From contig NZ_JAPJZK010000003.1 of NCBI RefSeq assembly GCF_026309355.1, positions 1-64,000 on the forward strand: a stretch of 64,000 nucleotides of DNA. The letters are read 5' to 3'. The DNA comes from Spartinivicinus marinus (GTDB lineage Bacteria > Pseudomonadota > Gammaproteobacteria > Pseudomonadales > Zooshikellaceae). The stretch's first letter is position 1. Each line of letters starts with the position of its first letter. Shown here in pieces: positions 24,317 to 33,503 of the stretch. The translations under genes and the position numbers were made by a program. The notes under the pieces are model-generated. The model saw only the letters and a list, made by a program, of their open reading frames with translations. It was not told the DNA's origin and searched no databases.

Positions 24317-25805
24317 GTGCAAAACTGCGCTATCTTCCCCAGAATACCCGGCTTATGTTGCCTGTTATCGACATGACTGGGAGCGCCTGGCTCTAGATGT
24401 TTGTGGGATGCACTTAACCCACCAGCAACGCCCATTAGCATTCTCAATACAACAAGAAGGGTGTCGTGTGTCGGTGTCATCTGGTCATGGTACCGGCAAA
24501 TCCAGTTTGCTAGCGATGCTGATTATTGCGTTTATGACGACCTACCCAAAGGCGCGGGTAGTTATCACGGCAAACAAAGTCGAGCAGGTAAAAATAGGGA
24601 TATTTAAATATTTAGCAGACTATTGGCAAAAAGCCGTCAACCGATTTCCGTGGCTGGATGAGGTCTTCACGCTGACGGCGGAGCAATTTTACGCGGTTGG
24701 TTTTCAAAAGTCATGGTCTGTTGGTATTAAAGGTTATCGATTAGGTAATGAGGAAGCATTGGCAGGCGAACATGCAGACCACCTGTTGTATATCGTTGAT
24801 GAGGCTTCAGGTTTATCTGATAAGGCTTTTGATTACATTACCGGTGCACTCACACAGACTGACAACCGACTAGTGTTATTAAGCCAACCGACCCGAATCA
24901 CGGGCTATTTTTATGAGTCTCATCATTCACTGGCTAAAACCAGCCCTGATGATCATGGCTTTACGGCATTTCAGCTTAACAGTGAAGAAAGCCCCCTGGT
25001 CACTCAGTCTTATATAGTTGAAAAAGTAAAACAATACGGTGGTCGTCAATCACCAGAATATTGCATTCGCGTATTGGGCGCTTTCACTAAACAAGCTGAG
25101 GGTATGCTGATAGGTCGTGATGATGTCGACCGAGGCTTTATAAATGAAGTCGAGCACCGATCGGAATGGGGTTATATTGCCATTGCAGATATAGCAGGTG
25201 GTGAAGGTCGCGACAGCTCAGTATTAAACATACTCAAGGTGTCGGGCTTTGATGATGAGCGGGTAGCTGAGTCCGTAAAATTATTGGAAATGAATACTGG
25301 TGTGGATGGGGTTGAGTTTGCGGAAATTGTTGAAAAAGAAACCCAGTCATACCCTAATATTACAATTGGAGTAGATGCTGACGGCTACGGATTAATTACG
25401 GCTCAAACCCTGGAAAAAAGGGGGATTGATGTTATTCGGATTCACTGGGGCACCCCGGTCCATAGTAAAACCCAGAAAATTCGGTTTAGAAGTAAGCGCG
25501 ACTTTGCATCAGTGATGGTAAAAGAAGCCTTGCGCGATAACCGCTTGCGTTTAAATGACCACTATTCAGTAAAACAAAAAACGCTAAATCAGTTTGTGAA
25601 AATTCCCTATAAATTTAATGAGGTTGGCCAGTGGCGTATCGAATCAAAAGAAAAAATGCGAGCGGATGGCATTAAATCCCCGGATATTTTTGATACATAC
25701 GCAATGGCCTGGTTAGTCGACTATATACCGGCTGGTATGGAGTTAGACCACACCAATAGTAGTGATGACCTATTAGCGTGGGCTACTCAAAGCTTATCTA
25801 ATTAA
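24309..25805 (+). CDS. Phage terminase large subunit (packaging ATPase/nuclease)
   Basis: 498 aa, full length for the family. Walker A SGHGTGKSS (residues 58-66), Walker B LLYIVDEAS (159-167) with catalytic Glu165, coupling motif LLSQPTR near 191. RNase-H-like nuclease domain: AIADIAGGEGRD (Asp294), GVDADGYG (Asp356/358) and a late Asp in IFDTYAMAWL. It pumps DNA into a prohead and cuts it. No portal, capsid or tail gene follows; the next gene is convergent and overlaps its end by 4 nt. Confidence 0.93.
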   Translation: MAKCKTALSSPEYPAYVACYRHDWERLALDVCGMHLTHQQRPLAFSIQQEGCRVSVSSGHGTGKSSLLAMLIIAFMTTYPKARVVITANKVEQVKIGIFKYLADYWQKAVNRFPWLDEVFTLTAEQFYAVGFQKSWSVGIKGYRLGNEEALAGEHADHLLYIVDEASGLSDKAFDYITGALTQTDNRLVLLSQPTRITGYFYESHHSLAKTSPDDHGFTAFQLNSEESPLVTQSYIVEKVKQYGGRQSPEYCIRVLGAFTKQAEGMLIGRDDVDRGFINEVEHRSEWGYIAIADIAGGEGRDSSVLNILKVSGFDDERVAESVKLLEMNTGVDGVEFAEIVEKETQSYPNITIGVDADGYGLITAQTLEKRGIDVIRIHWGTPVHSKTQKIRFRSKRDFASVMVKEALRDNRLRLNDHYSVKQKTLNQFVKIPYKFNEVGQWRIESKEKMRADGIKSPDIFDTYAMAWLVDYIPAGMELDHTNSSDDLLAWATQSLSN

Positions 25806-27388
25806 GCTGCTTGAATAGATTCATTTTCTTTTTCAATAGCAAGTGACTCATAAAATTCTAAAGCTTCAGCCTTCATAGTCCAACGGGTTTCAACTTGCAA
25901 TTCATCCGTGGCCTGTTTTATTTGGGCTAGGTTAACTTTAAAGAACTCTTTTCGAGGATTCACCTTGTTCAACTGCTGGCTTTCAAATCGTTTATGCAAC
26001 TCTCTTTCTAGCGCAGGAGCATCTTCGCTAAACATCATAGCATGTACATCAAAGCTAAATGGTACGGATGCATCCCCTAGTTCTTTAACTCGGTCAAGAG
26101 GTTCCAGACGTCGAGTCATGCCTATTTTAAAAACATGCTCACCAAAGGATCCTATATTGGAAATAATATAAACATGGCCTGATCTAGTTTGTTGAGCCAT
26201 GGATATTGCCCTTTGGTTTTTAGCTTCTGCTTCCTGTAGCTTTTGGGTTAATTCTGCAAGTTGCTGTTCTAGTTTTATACGTTCAGCTTCATTAGCTCCT
26301 TGTAGATGCTTACGAGCTTCAGCCATAGCTTTTTGGACTAATTTTTCTTCTTTTTCTGCTTCCTTCAATGCTTTTTCGTAATCACGTCTCGCTCGTTCTT
26401 CTTCTCTAATTTGCTCCTTAATCCGTTTTTGCTCTTCTTTTTCATCAATTAATAGCTGGTTAGCTGCGACAGCCCACTTCAGTTCATCTAATCGAGCATC
26501 TAGGTATGCTTTTGTAATTCGGGCATTTCTGAATGCTTCCCCATTTTTATTGACTAAAGTGTAGGCATCAAGGATCGCTTGCTGCAATTTACCGTAATTG
26601 TCATGTTTAACTTTAGATAATATGGTGTCTACTTTTCCATTGAATGCATCAAGAACAAAGTGTATTGCTGTTAAACGTCTAGTATTTTCAGCATAGTCAC
26701 ATGCAGCTGCTTGGTTTTTAACAACCATTGATTTTGTCAGTGCTCTACACCGCTTTAATGCGATACCAGCTTCTTTGTAGCCAAACTCTTCTGCTAAATC
26801 ATCAAGGGTTGATCTGCAAGGTATCAGGTATTCTTCACCATAATCATTAATGGTGTTTTTCATTGCTTTGGCAATATTAGATAATTCATCTGCTTTATTT
26901 TTGATCTGGTAAGCTTCCCCAGCAATCTCTTTTGCTTTATTTTCAGCATTTTGCAATACCTCATTGGCCTTTTGGTTTGCCAAAGCCAGGATATGGGATG
27001 CTTCTGATTCATTTTTCTCAGTGGCTTCTTTTGCTTTTCTCCTGATATCCTGAGCTTCTGTTTTAGCATCTGAAATAATAGCCTCTACTTTTTCTGTAGA
27101 CTCTCTAAGCACTTGCATTGCTTTATCATGAATTTTTTTTGCTTCAGCTTCTACATCAGTAATATGTTGGTACTGTTTTAAAGTATCGAGAAGTTCATTC
27201 TTGGTGAAAATTTCCCCATCTTTTTCTGAAACTTTGCGTATGTAGTCGGCAATTTCAGCATCTTTCTCAGATAGTAGAATGCTAGCTTCTTCCTGAAAAG
27301 CTAGAAGCTTTTTCTTATACCTGTACCTAACTATAAATAAAACTATAAATGGTGCTAACCAAATTATTAGGCCTATGACGACATCCAT
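25802..27388 (-). CDS. DUF4041-type membrane/coiled-coil protein with T5orf172 (GIY-YIG) nuclease domain
   Basis: 528 aa. ATG 27388 (GGAG 8 nt upstream) is preferred over an ATG six codons earlier. One N-terminal transmembrane helix (VVIGLIIWLAPFIVLFIV) is followed by about 350 residues of coiled coil rich in Lys, Glu and Ala, including a DUF4041-like stretch. The C-terminal GIY-YIG-related domain reads GHVYIISNIGSFG, VFKIGMTRRLEPLDRV and ALERELHKRF. Such proteins turn up as accessory cargo in prophages and genomic islands; an anti-phage role is suspected for the family but not shown here. It is convergent with terL, in the cargo position of a prophage. Confidence 0.8.
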   Translation of the reverse strand: MDVVIGLIIWLAPFIVLFIVRYRYKKKLLAFQEEASILLSEKDAEIADYIRKVSEKDGEIFTKNELLDTLKQYQHITDVEAEAKKIHDKAMQVLRESTEKVEAIISDAKTEAQDIRRKAKEATEKNESEASHILALANQKANEVLQNAENKAKEIAGEAYQIKNKADELSNIAKAMKNTINDYGEEYLIPCRSTLDDLAEEFGYKEAGIALKRCRALTKSMVVKNQAAACDYAENTRRLTAIHFVLDAFNGKVDTILSKVKHDNYGKLQQAILDAYTLVNKNGEAFRNARITKAYLDARLDELKWAVAANQLLIDEKEEQKRIKEQIREEERARRDYEKALKEAEKEEKLVQKAMAEARKHLQGANEAERIKLEQQLAELTQKLQEAEAKNQRAISMAQQTRSGHVYIISNIGSFGEHVFKIGMTRRLEPLDRVKELGDASVPFSFDVHAMMFSEDAPALERELHKRFESQQLNKVNPRKEFFKVNLAQIKQATDELQVETRWTMKAEALEFYESLAIEKENESIQAA

Positions 27389-27488
27389 AATTATAACTCC
27401 ATTCAAAAAGCCACAAGCTTAAATGAATTGGCACACTTTTTCGATACAAGTGTACCAAAATAGCTATAAATAAGTGGGTAGTTACAAA

Positions 27489-27761
27489 CTATTTAAGCTT
27501 TAATATTTTAAGGTAAGCGGGAGTATCTGTAGATTCGCTGGGAATAAAACCATTTAAATCTTCAATAGTCAGCGGGTAATTATGAACGACATTAAACGCT
27601 TTTTTTACCCCCACTGATAGGGCTTTGACAACGCGATTCGTTGAATGATATGGCACTTTGACAGGTGTTTTTAGCCATTTGGGCTCAGTCACTTCTATTT
27701 CTCCAATAAAAAATTTATAGGTGCTATCGGGCTCCTCAACCCAATGTAATTTCGGAGTCAT
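27489..27761 (-). CDS. Small hypothetical protein (90 aa)
   Basis: Start supported by AAAGGGGG about 7 nt before ATG 27761. The sequence (LHWVEEPDSTYKFFIGEIEV, then VVKALSVGVKKAFNVVHNYPL) suggests a small alpha/beta cytosolic protein. No signal peptide or known motif. It lies 100 nt upstream of the DUF4041 gene in the same direction and may be in its operon. Confidence 0.55.
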   Translation of the reverse strand: MTPKLHWVEEPDSTYKFFIGEIEVTEPKWLKTPVKVPYHSTNRVVKALSVGVKKAFNVVHNYPLTIEDLNGFIPSESTDTPAYLKILKLK

Positions 27762-27996
27762 ACAACCCCCTTTTGTTAACCATTAAAAATAAGGATAGAG
27801 ATGATTAAGTTTTGATCGCTTAATTGCCTAATTTACAAGTTAATTAATAATTGTTTTTATTGGTTTGGTTTACTTTGATTAATTAACAAGTTAATTTACC
27901 ACATGTTATCACATTTTCAGGTCTTATTTTAGTGTTAAGCAAACGAGCGATTACTTAACTCATAATTTAGATCAAAAACTATACAAAGGATGTTTT
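27762..27996. promoter_or_regulatory. Upstream region of the resolvase gene; possible res site
   Basis: AT-rich 235 bp between divergent genes. The sequence CAAGTTAATT occurs at about 27837 and again at about 27888, and other TTAATTA palindromic blocks are present. Resolvases of the Tn3 class bind pairs of inverted 12-bp sites just upstream of their own gene, so this is the expected place for res. I could not define exact crossover sites. Confidence 0.35.
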
Positions 27997-28611
27997 ATGT
28001 TGATTGGCTATGCCCGAGTTTCTAAATCAGATGGCTCTCAAGTACTGGACCTGCAAAATGATGCATTAGCTGCCTATGGCGTATCGTCTGACAAAATCTA
28101 TATAGACCAGGCATCAGGGAAAAAAGATGACAGGCCTGGCTTAGAAAACTGCTTAAAAGCCCTACGAGAGGGAGATGTATTAGTTGTTTGGAAACTAGAC
28201 CGTTTAGGGCGAGACTTACAACATTTGGTAAATATTGTACAAGATTTAGAAAAGAAAGGCATTAGTTTTAAAGTGTTGACCGGTCAAGGGGCTGATATCG
28301 ATACCACCACGGCCAGTGGTAAATTAGTATTTGGCATTTTTGCAGCATTGGCTGAATATGAGCGAGAGCTAATCCGAGAACGTACTATAGCTGGTGTTAA
28401 AGCAGCAAGAGCCAGAGGTCGAGTTGGGGGCCGTAAATTCAAATTAACCAAAGCACAAGTCAGACTAGCCCAAGCTGCTATGCAAAACCGGGATACTTCA
28501 GTCAGCGAACTATGCAGAGAGCTGAACATCACGAAACCTGCTTTATATAGCTATGTAGGGCCAAGTGGTGAATTAAGAGAAAATGGACGACGGGTATTAG
28601 AAGCAAAATAA
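27997..28611 (+). CDS. Serine recombinase (Tn3-type resolvase/invertase)
   Basis: 204 aa. Catalytic domain with YARVSK (nucleophile Ser9), VVWKLDRLGRDLQHLV (Arg residues of the active site), GADIDTTTASGKLVF and LAEYERELIRERTIAG (long E helix). The C-terminal helix-turn-helix is SVSELCRELNITKPALYSY. Full length for the small resolvase family. It would resolve multimers of a plasmid or cointegrates, or invert a segment. It stands alone between a DUF4041 cargo operon and Rpn genes. Confidence 0.95.
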   Translation: MLIGYARVSKSDGSQVLDLQNDALAAYGVSSDKIYIDQASGKKDDRPGLENCLKALREGDVLVVWKLDRLGRDLQHLVNIVQDLEKKGISFKVLTGQGADIDTTTASGKLVFGIFAALAEYERELIRERTIAGVKAARARGRVGGRKFKLTKAQVRLAQAAMQNRDTSVSELCRELNITKPALYSYVGPSGELRENGRRVLEAK

Positions 28612-28816
28612 TATTTAAATAAAAGCATGTATTAATTTACGTTTACATAAATCAGAGTATATTTTTTATTAGTAACAAAGGATGAAAATTGTGGCAGGAA
28701 AGTTAAGAAGGTGGCCAAGATTGAAATATATTCAAAATAGCACGGCTTAGATAGATTGTTGACTGGCTTATTTGTACATCAAAACACGAGTAGGGTTAGC
28801 AACTGACCCTATCAAT

Positions 28817-29092
28817 TTATAATTGAAAAACGCTTTCAAGCTTGTCGACTTTGTGAACATTTAAAATCCAGCGTCTTAATGTTGCAGAATTTACATTGAG
28901 AATTTTCTCATCTACCCAGCCTGGTAGCTTGCCAAAACGATCTTCCAAAATTAGTAGAAGAGTGTTGATGTGAGTAGATCTATAACTTTCAAGATAGCCT
29001 TCCAAATAGCCTAGAAAAAAAGCAACCAGATAATCTTTACTTACTCCTTGTTGTGATAATTGATCTAAACGAATTGATAAATTTGGCAACAT
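28817..29092 (-). CDS. Free-standing Rpn C-terminal tail protein (91 aa)
   Basis: The last 50 residues (LILEDRFGKLPGWVDEKIL, then ATLRRWILNVHKVDKLESVF) align with the C-terminus of the full-length Rpn protein next door (LVLQSRFGDLPSWVDEKLI, and LNRWLLRASHVDNLESLF). The Met start aligns with an internal Met of that protein. It includes the variable spacer region (FFLGYLEGYLESYRS). No PD-(D/E)XK nuclease domain is present. Either a decayed copy or a functional small isoform-like regulator. Start is not supported by a good ribosome-binding site. Confidence 0.55.
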   Translation of the reverse strand: MLPNLSIRLDQLSQQGVSKDYLVAFFLGYLEGYLESYRSTHINTLLLILEDRFGKLPGWVDEKILNVNSATLRRWILNVHKVDKLESVFQL

Positions 29093-29190
29093 CTTATGTA
29101 TTTTCTAGTTGGTAGTAGGAGGTATTATTACTACAGGAAAAGAGTTTTTGGCAGTAGTGGGTAATGAACTGTAAATATTTTTACAGTTCA

Positions 29191-29418
29191 TTACTTAAAT
29201 AGGCTTTCCAAGTTATCTACATGGGAAGCCCTTAATAGCCAACGATTTAGTGAAGATTGGTCTGCGTGTATTAACTTTTCGTCAACCCAACTTGGTAAGT
29301 CGCCAAAACGACTTTGTAGCACTAAACGAAGGGCGTTGACTTCACCTTTTGCTACGCCTTCTTGATAGCCTTCAGACTTCCATTGCTTCACCCACTGGTC
29401 TACACGTTTTGATAGCAT
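29191..29418 (-). CDS. Candidate internal small isoform of Rpn (RpnS-like, 75 aa)
   Basis: Inside the rpn gene, GAGGT lies 7 nt before the in-frame ATG 29418 (MLSKRVDQWVKQWKSEGYQE), an ideal ribosome-binding site in a place where it is not needed for the long protein. The two orphan tail genes at 28817 and 33017 begin at the same aligned Met, and the 33017 copy keeps a degenerate GAGAT at the same position. In E. coli, short C-terminal products from within rpn genes have been reported to block the long nuclease; that knowledge is from memory and the role here is inferred. Confidence 0.45.
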   Translation of the reverse strand: MLSKRVDQWVKQWKSEGYQEGVAKGEVNALRLVLQSRFGDLPSWVDEKLIHADQSSLNRWLLRASHVDNLESLFK

Positions 29419-30144
29419 TTGTTGTACCTCATGCAAGTCATTTAATGTTTCTAACGGTTCACTATGGTGGCTTAGTTTCTGCAGTGGACCTTGCTTCAGC
29501 CATTCCACAAAAGCCTGTCGTAAACTGTCTTGTTGGGGCTTCTTTAACCATTTTACCAGGGAGCCAATCACTTGCGCCAGTTGTTCTACGTTGTCACTAT
29601 TTTCTAGTCTGAAGAGTGCGGCAGCTAGGTTCTTTAAGGGCTTCAACTCTTCATCAGAGAACTGGTGCTCTTCAATCAGCATATAACGTTGTTCTGGTTG
29701 CCACTGTGCAAGGTCTGGTGGAACGGACTGTATCAAGTCACTGAGCTGCGTTGAGGCTTTCCATCGACGCTCACCGTTATACAACACTATCGGAAAAACG
29801 GGAGGTAGTTTGCCTGGAGTTGGCAGCTGTTTCGACTTGATGAGATCCTGGTATAGAAGCCCTACATAAGTCATCAATCTGACCGCCATGAATCGGTCAA
29901 TACTCGATTGAAATTCAAGCAACAAGTAAAGGTAAAGCCACTCCTCTTTATTTTTAAACTTTACCCGCCAGATTAGATCATTGGCTCGTTCTCGAAGGTC
30001 ATCAGCAATGTAACTGCCGTTTACCCGTTCAAGGGTTGAGAAGTCAATATCTACAATCCAGTGCTCATGGACAAACCCTTGTAGAAGGTCTTTTACCATG
30101 TCAGGGTGAGAGAAAAACTGCTTATATGCGTGATCGTGAGACAT
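29191..30144 (-). CDS. Rpn family recombination-promoting nuclease (PD-(D/E)XK, transposase-31-like)
   Basis: 317 aa from ATG 30144 (MSHDHAYKQFFSHPDMVKDL, the standard family start); a longer reading upstream is an artefact that overlaps the divergent regulator gene. The nuclease core shows DIDFSTLERVNGSYIADDLRERANDLIWRV (Asp in RANDLIW) and WLYLYLLLEFQS (Glu in LEFQ). The C-terminal region contains a variable repeat-like spacer (GYQEGVAKGEVNAL) and the tail seen in two orphan genes nearby. Rpn proteins cut DNA and are linked to phage defence and recombination. An internal translation start is described separately. Confidence 0.88.
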   Translation of the reverse strand: MSHDHAYKQFFSHPDMVKDLLQGFVHEHWIVDIDFSTLERVNGSYIADDLRERANDLIWRVKFKNKEEWLYLYLLLEFQSSIDRFMAVRLMTYVGLLYQDLIKSKQLPTPGKLPPVFPIVLYNGERRWKASTQLSDLIQSVPPDLAQWQPEQRYMLIEEHQFSDEELKPLKNLAAALFRLENSDNVEQLAQVIGSLVKWLKKPQQDSLRQAFVEWLKQGPLQKLSHHSEPLETLNDLHEVQQMLSKRVDQWVKQWKSEGYQEGVAKGEVNALRLVLQSRFGDLPSWVDEKLIHADQSSLNRWLLRASHVDNLESLFK

Positions 30145-30373
30145 GCAAATAGCCTGGGCATCTAAACAACGATGTGACACCATAAAGGGGCTAGAGCCTA
30201 ATTTCAAGGAGGTTATAGTCTCAACCTGTGGTGCTTTAACAATTAAGGATTGCTGTATCTGCCTCAGAAGCAGTTTGCTGTTGCCTAAGCACAATGTTAG
30301 ACCCCTTGATATTTCTGGGCTTCCTGCCATCCTTATTGATACTTCAAGTTGAAATAAAAAAGAAGTACCTATA

Positions 30374-30664
30374 ATGAACACTAAAAAGCTTACCAAACTG
30401 TCGATGCAACACCCTCGTATAACGGTTCGAACACTGGCCACTTTAATGGCAATCAAGGATAACGAAGGCTGCTCAGTTTCCGAGTTATCCCAGTTTATGG
30501 GTGTTAATGAAAAAAACGTAGCGACCACTATCCGCCGCCTAGAAGAAGGTAGGGAAGGAAGTGGTGATGTGAAGCTAATTAAGGTCAAACAAAGCAAGGA
30601 AGATCAGCGCTTTAAGCTGATATGGCTAACGGCAAAAGGCAAATCCTTGTTACAAAGGTTGTAG
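30374..30664 (+). CDS. MarR-type winged-helix regulator (96 aa)
   Basis: RTLATLMAIKDNEGCSVSELSQFMGVNEKNVATTIRRLEE is a helix-turn-helix followed by the wing KQSKEDQRFKLIWLTAKG, the MarR/DUF24-like pattern, ending at SLLQRL. It is smaller than typical MarR because the dimerisation helices are missing. TATAAT overlaps the ATG (30370-30375), so the promoter or the start may differ; a Met ten residues in (MQHPRITV) is an alternative. It lies divergent from rpn and could control it. A related small protein is encoded at 49656. Confidence 0.7.
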   Translation: MNTKKLTKLSMQHPRITVRTLATLMAIKDNEGCSVSELSQFMGVNEKNVATTIRRLEEGREGSGDVKLIKVKQSKEDQRFKLIWLTAKGKSLLQRL

Positions 30665-30671
30665 CGAAGGG

Positions 30672-32825
30672 TCAGCCAACTTTAGCTAGCTGTAATTGAT
30701 TGACCAAATTAGTAAGGCGTTTTGCTGAGGTTAGCCGCTTACTGGCCATGGCTACTGCTTTAGCTTCGCCAATCAACACAACCATTTGTTTGCCACGAGT
30801 AACACCGGTATACAACAAGTTTCGCTCTAATAACATAAAGTGCTGCATAGTCATGGGAATGACAACGCAAGGATATTCGGAGCCCTGTGACTTATGGATT
30901 GTAGTGGCATAGGCCAGTGATAATTCATCCAGCTCATTAAACGCATACTCCACTTGTCGCCCTTCAAAATCTACCCATAATTGATTTTCTTCCAGGTCAA
31001 CTTGTTGAACACGGCCAATATCGCCGTTAAAGGCTTCTTTGTCGTAATTATTAATGGTCTGAATGACTTTATCACTGGGTGCATAAGTCCAACCAAACCG
31101 GGTCACCTGTGGGTGCTGGTCACCATTTAATTGACTTTGTAAGGCGATATTTAAACTACGGGCACCGAGCCCCCCACGGTTCATTGGACATAGCACCTGA
31201 ATATCATCAATAGGATGAAAATCATACCGCTTGGGTAACCGTTCAGTGACTACTTTCATGAGCATTGCCTGAGCAGCTTCTGCAGAGTTCACGGTGATAT
31301 AAAAAAAATCCGTATCCTCCCCTTTTTTCGAAGGATAAGGTGGTTGGCCCCGGTTAATCGCATGGGCAGAGGTAATAATTTTGGAAGTCGCTGCTTGCCG
31401 AAAAATTTCGGTGAGGCGTGCCACGGGTATTTGTCCTGATTCAATAAAATCCGCTAAAACTGAGCCTGGCCCTACGGATGGCAGCTGGTCAACATCCCCC
31501 ACTAAAAGGACGGCAGCGTGATCAGGCACTGCGCGTAATAGCTGATTCATCAGCACTACATCGACCATTGACGTTTCGTCAATGATTAAGCAGTCCGTTT
31601 CTAGCGGATTATCTTGATTACGTTTGAAATCAAAAACTGAGGGATCAAATTCTAAGAGCCTGTGAATAGTGAGAGCTTCTAACCCCGTTGACTCACTTAG
31701 CCGTTTTGCCGCCCTTCCTGTCGGCGCACATAATAAAACAGAAGCCTTTTTGGCTTTAATAATTTTAAGAATGCTGTTGACCGTCGTGGTTTTACCGACA
31801 CCTGGGCCGCCTGTAATGACACAACACTTGTGGTTAGCAGCGGTTTCAATGGCTGAGCGTTGCGAGGTGGATAACGTTATTTCGTTTTTTTGCTCAACCC
31901 ACTGAATAGCGGCATCAATATCAATGCTACCCCAGGGTGTTTGCCCCTGTAGAAGTCGTTGTGCATGATTGGCCACCCCTTGCTCTGCTCGGTACAAAGG
32001 AGTAAGAAATACCACTTCTTGTTCGTTAATTTGATCAGGCTTTAAACGCTCTTCGGTAATTTCTTTAGCCAATGCTTCGCTTAAAATTGGCTGGGGGATT
32101 TCCAGCAAAGACTCTGCTGCTTTGAGTAAATTCTGAATAGGCTGGGCACAATGACCTTGAGAAGAAAACTCCTGCAACGTATGGCGTAACCCCGCCTGAG
32201 CTCGGATTAATGAAGTAGGCGCAATACCGATATTCTGGGCAATCTGGTCGGCTGTTTTAAAGCCGATTCCATGAATATCCAGTGCCAACTGATACGGATT
32301 TTCCTGCACTTTTTGGATGGCTTGATCACCGTAAGTCTTATATATGCGTACGGCTCTTGAAGTACCTACCCCATGGGATTGTAAAAACACCATAATATCC
32401 CGCACTACTTTTTGTTCAGCCCAGGCGGAGGTGATTTTCACTTGCCGTTTTTTGCCAATACCCTCTAACTCCAGTAAGCGCTCTGGCGTTTGTTCAATCA
32501 CATCAAACACTGCTTCCCCAAAGGCTTTGACTAACCGTTTGGCAAAGTGAGGCCCAATCCCTTTCACCATCCCAGAGCCTAAATACTTTTCGATGCCTTC
32601 TAACGTTGTTGGCACAATCGTCTTGATGGTTTTGGCTTGAAATTGCACACCGTGTTTAGGGTCATTAATCCATATCCCCGTGGCTTCAATATATTCACCT
32701 GCTGTAATCGAAGGGGTATTGCCGGTGACGGTTACCAGGTCTCGCTGGCCTTTGACTTTAACTCGAATGACAAAAAAACCAGATGCTTCACTGTGAAAGG
32801 TGACCCGTTCAACGGGGCCTGACAA
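30672..32825 (-). CDS. recD2: RecD2-type SF1B DNA helicase
   Basis: 717 aa. N-terminal OB-like region ([20 protein letters not shown]), a helix-hairpin-helix block ([33 protein letters not shown]), then the helicase core: Walker [20 protein letters not shown] (motif II), [12 protein letters not shown] (motif III) and [11 protein letters not shown] (motif V). It unwinds DNA 5' to 3' and helps to deal with stalled forks and recombination. The start is a TTG at 32825 without a good ribosome-binding site; the frame is open for about 25 more codons upstream and family members have a short N-terminal extension, so the true start may lie further up. The end is 7 nt from the convergent MarR-like gene. 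Confidence 0.93.
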   Translation of the reverse strand: MSGPVERVTFHSEASGFFVIRVKVKGQRDLVTVTGNTPSITAGEYIEATGIWINDPKHGVQFQAKTIKTIVPTTLEGIEKYLGSGMVKGIGPHFAKRLVKAFGEAVFDVIEQTPERLLELEGIGKKRQVKITSAWAEQKVVRDIMVFLQSHGVGTSRAVRIYKTYGDQAIQKVQENPYQLALDIHGIGFKTADQIAQNIGIAPTSLIRAQAGLRHTLQEFSSQGHCAQPIQNLLKAAESLLEIPQPILSEALAKEITEERLKPDQINEQEVVFLTPLYRAEQGVANHAQRLLQGQTPWGSIDIDAAIQWVEQKNEITLSTSQRSAIETAANHKCCVITGGPGVGKTTTVNSILKIIKAKKASVLLCAPTGRAAKRLSESTGLEALTIHRLLEFDPSVFDFKRNQDNPLETDCLIIDETSMVDVVLMNQLLRAVPDHAAVLLVGDVDQLPSVGPGSVLADFIESGQIPVARLTEIFRQAATSKIITSAHAINRGQPPYPSKKGEDTDFFYITVNSAEAAQAMLMKVVTERLPKRYDFHPIDDIQVLCPMNRGGLGARSLNIALQSQLNGDQHPQVTRFGWTYAPSDKVIQTINNYDKEAFNGDIGRVQQVDLEENQLWVDFEGRQVEYAFNELDELSLAYATTIHKSQGSEYPCVVIPMTMQHFMLLERNLLYTGVTRGKQMVVLIGEAKAVAMASKRLTSAKRLTNLVNQLQLAKVG

Positions 32826-33016
32826 ATGAATTAATGGCTGGTGTTGGTGAATAGGCTGGGAGTGATTAATAACTGGTTCTCTTATTTTATTACTACACTG
32901 ATGCAGCCCATTTTAGCGGATAAGGATATTAATAAAAAAGAGTGCAGTTAATTATCTATGCAGCATACAATGAGTTAGTCAGAAAGTGTTGATATTCTCG
33001 CTATCTATTGAAAACA

Positions 33017-33280
33017 CTATGTGAAAATCGCTTCAAGCCGATCTGCCCTACAGAAATTGATTAGCCAATGTTTCAAGGTGATAGAGTCTGCATTGTTTAT
33101 TTTTTCACTCACCCAAGCGGGTAGTTCACCAAACCGCCCTTGTAGCACTAAATGAAGGGCGTTAGCATGTCCATCTCGATAACCTTTTTGATAGCTTTCC
33201 AAATAACCTTGGTTATAGGCTTCCTGATAACCTTCTAATTTCCATTGCTCTATCCATTGATCGATACGCTCTGTCAGCAT
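33017..33280 (-). CDS. Second free-standing Rpn C-terminal tail protein (87 aa)
   Basis: Starts MLTERIDQWIEQWKLEGYQE, collinear with the internal Met of the rpn gene (MLSKRVDQWVKQWKSEGYQE). Then a longer spacer of GY-containing repeats (YNQGYLESYQKGYRDGHANAL) and the conserved tail (LVLQGRFGELPAWVSEKI, LEAIFT). GAGAT lies 7 nt upstream of ATG 33280. No nuclease domain or remnant is seen upstream, so it is not simply a recent frameshift. Probably a solo regulator or relic; compare the 91-aa copy at 28817. Confidence 0.6.
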   Translation of the reverse strand: MLTERIDQWIEQWKLEGYQEAYNQGYLESYQKGYRDGHANALHLVLQGRFGELPAWVSEKINNADSITLKHWLINFCRADRLEAIFT

Positions 33281-33503
33281 GTATAGAATCTCGCTGGTTA
33301 AGGGAATAGGGTGATTGTAGCGGTGTTTTGCTGCTGAATCATTAGCTATTCAAAATAGCAGCGGCTCAAGTCATAGATAACTACAAGACGTGGTATTTAT
33401 AGATTAAATCTTCTCTAATTGACTTTAAAACGTGTTTACCAACTGCTAGGTATCTGCTATCAATATTCATTGGCCATCCAATAACCAGCACTGGACGCTC
33501 AAC

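Noticed and set aside
28681-28750. 22-codon frame after the resolvase (ATG after AAAGG)
   Set aside because: Very short and basic, no homologous pattern; the ribosome-binding site match alone is weak evidence.
30145-30597. 150-residue N-terminal extension of the Rpn frame
   Set aside because: The frame is open by chance; it overlaps the divergent regulator gene (30374-30664) and the family start MSHDHAYKQFF is at 30144.
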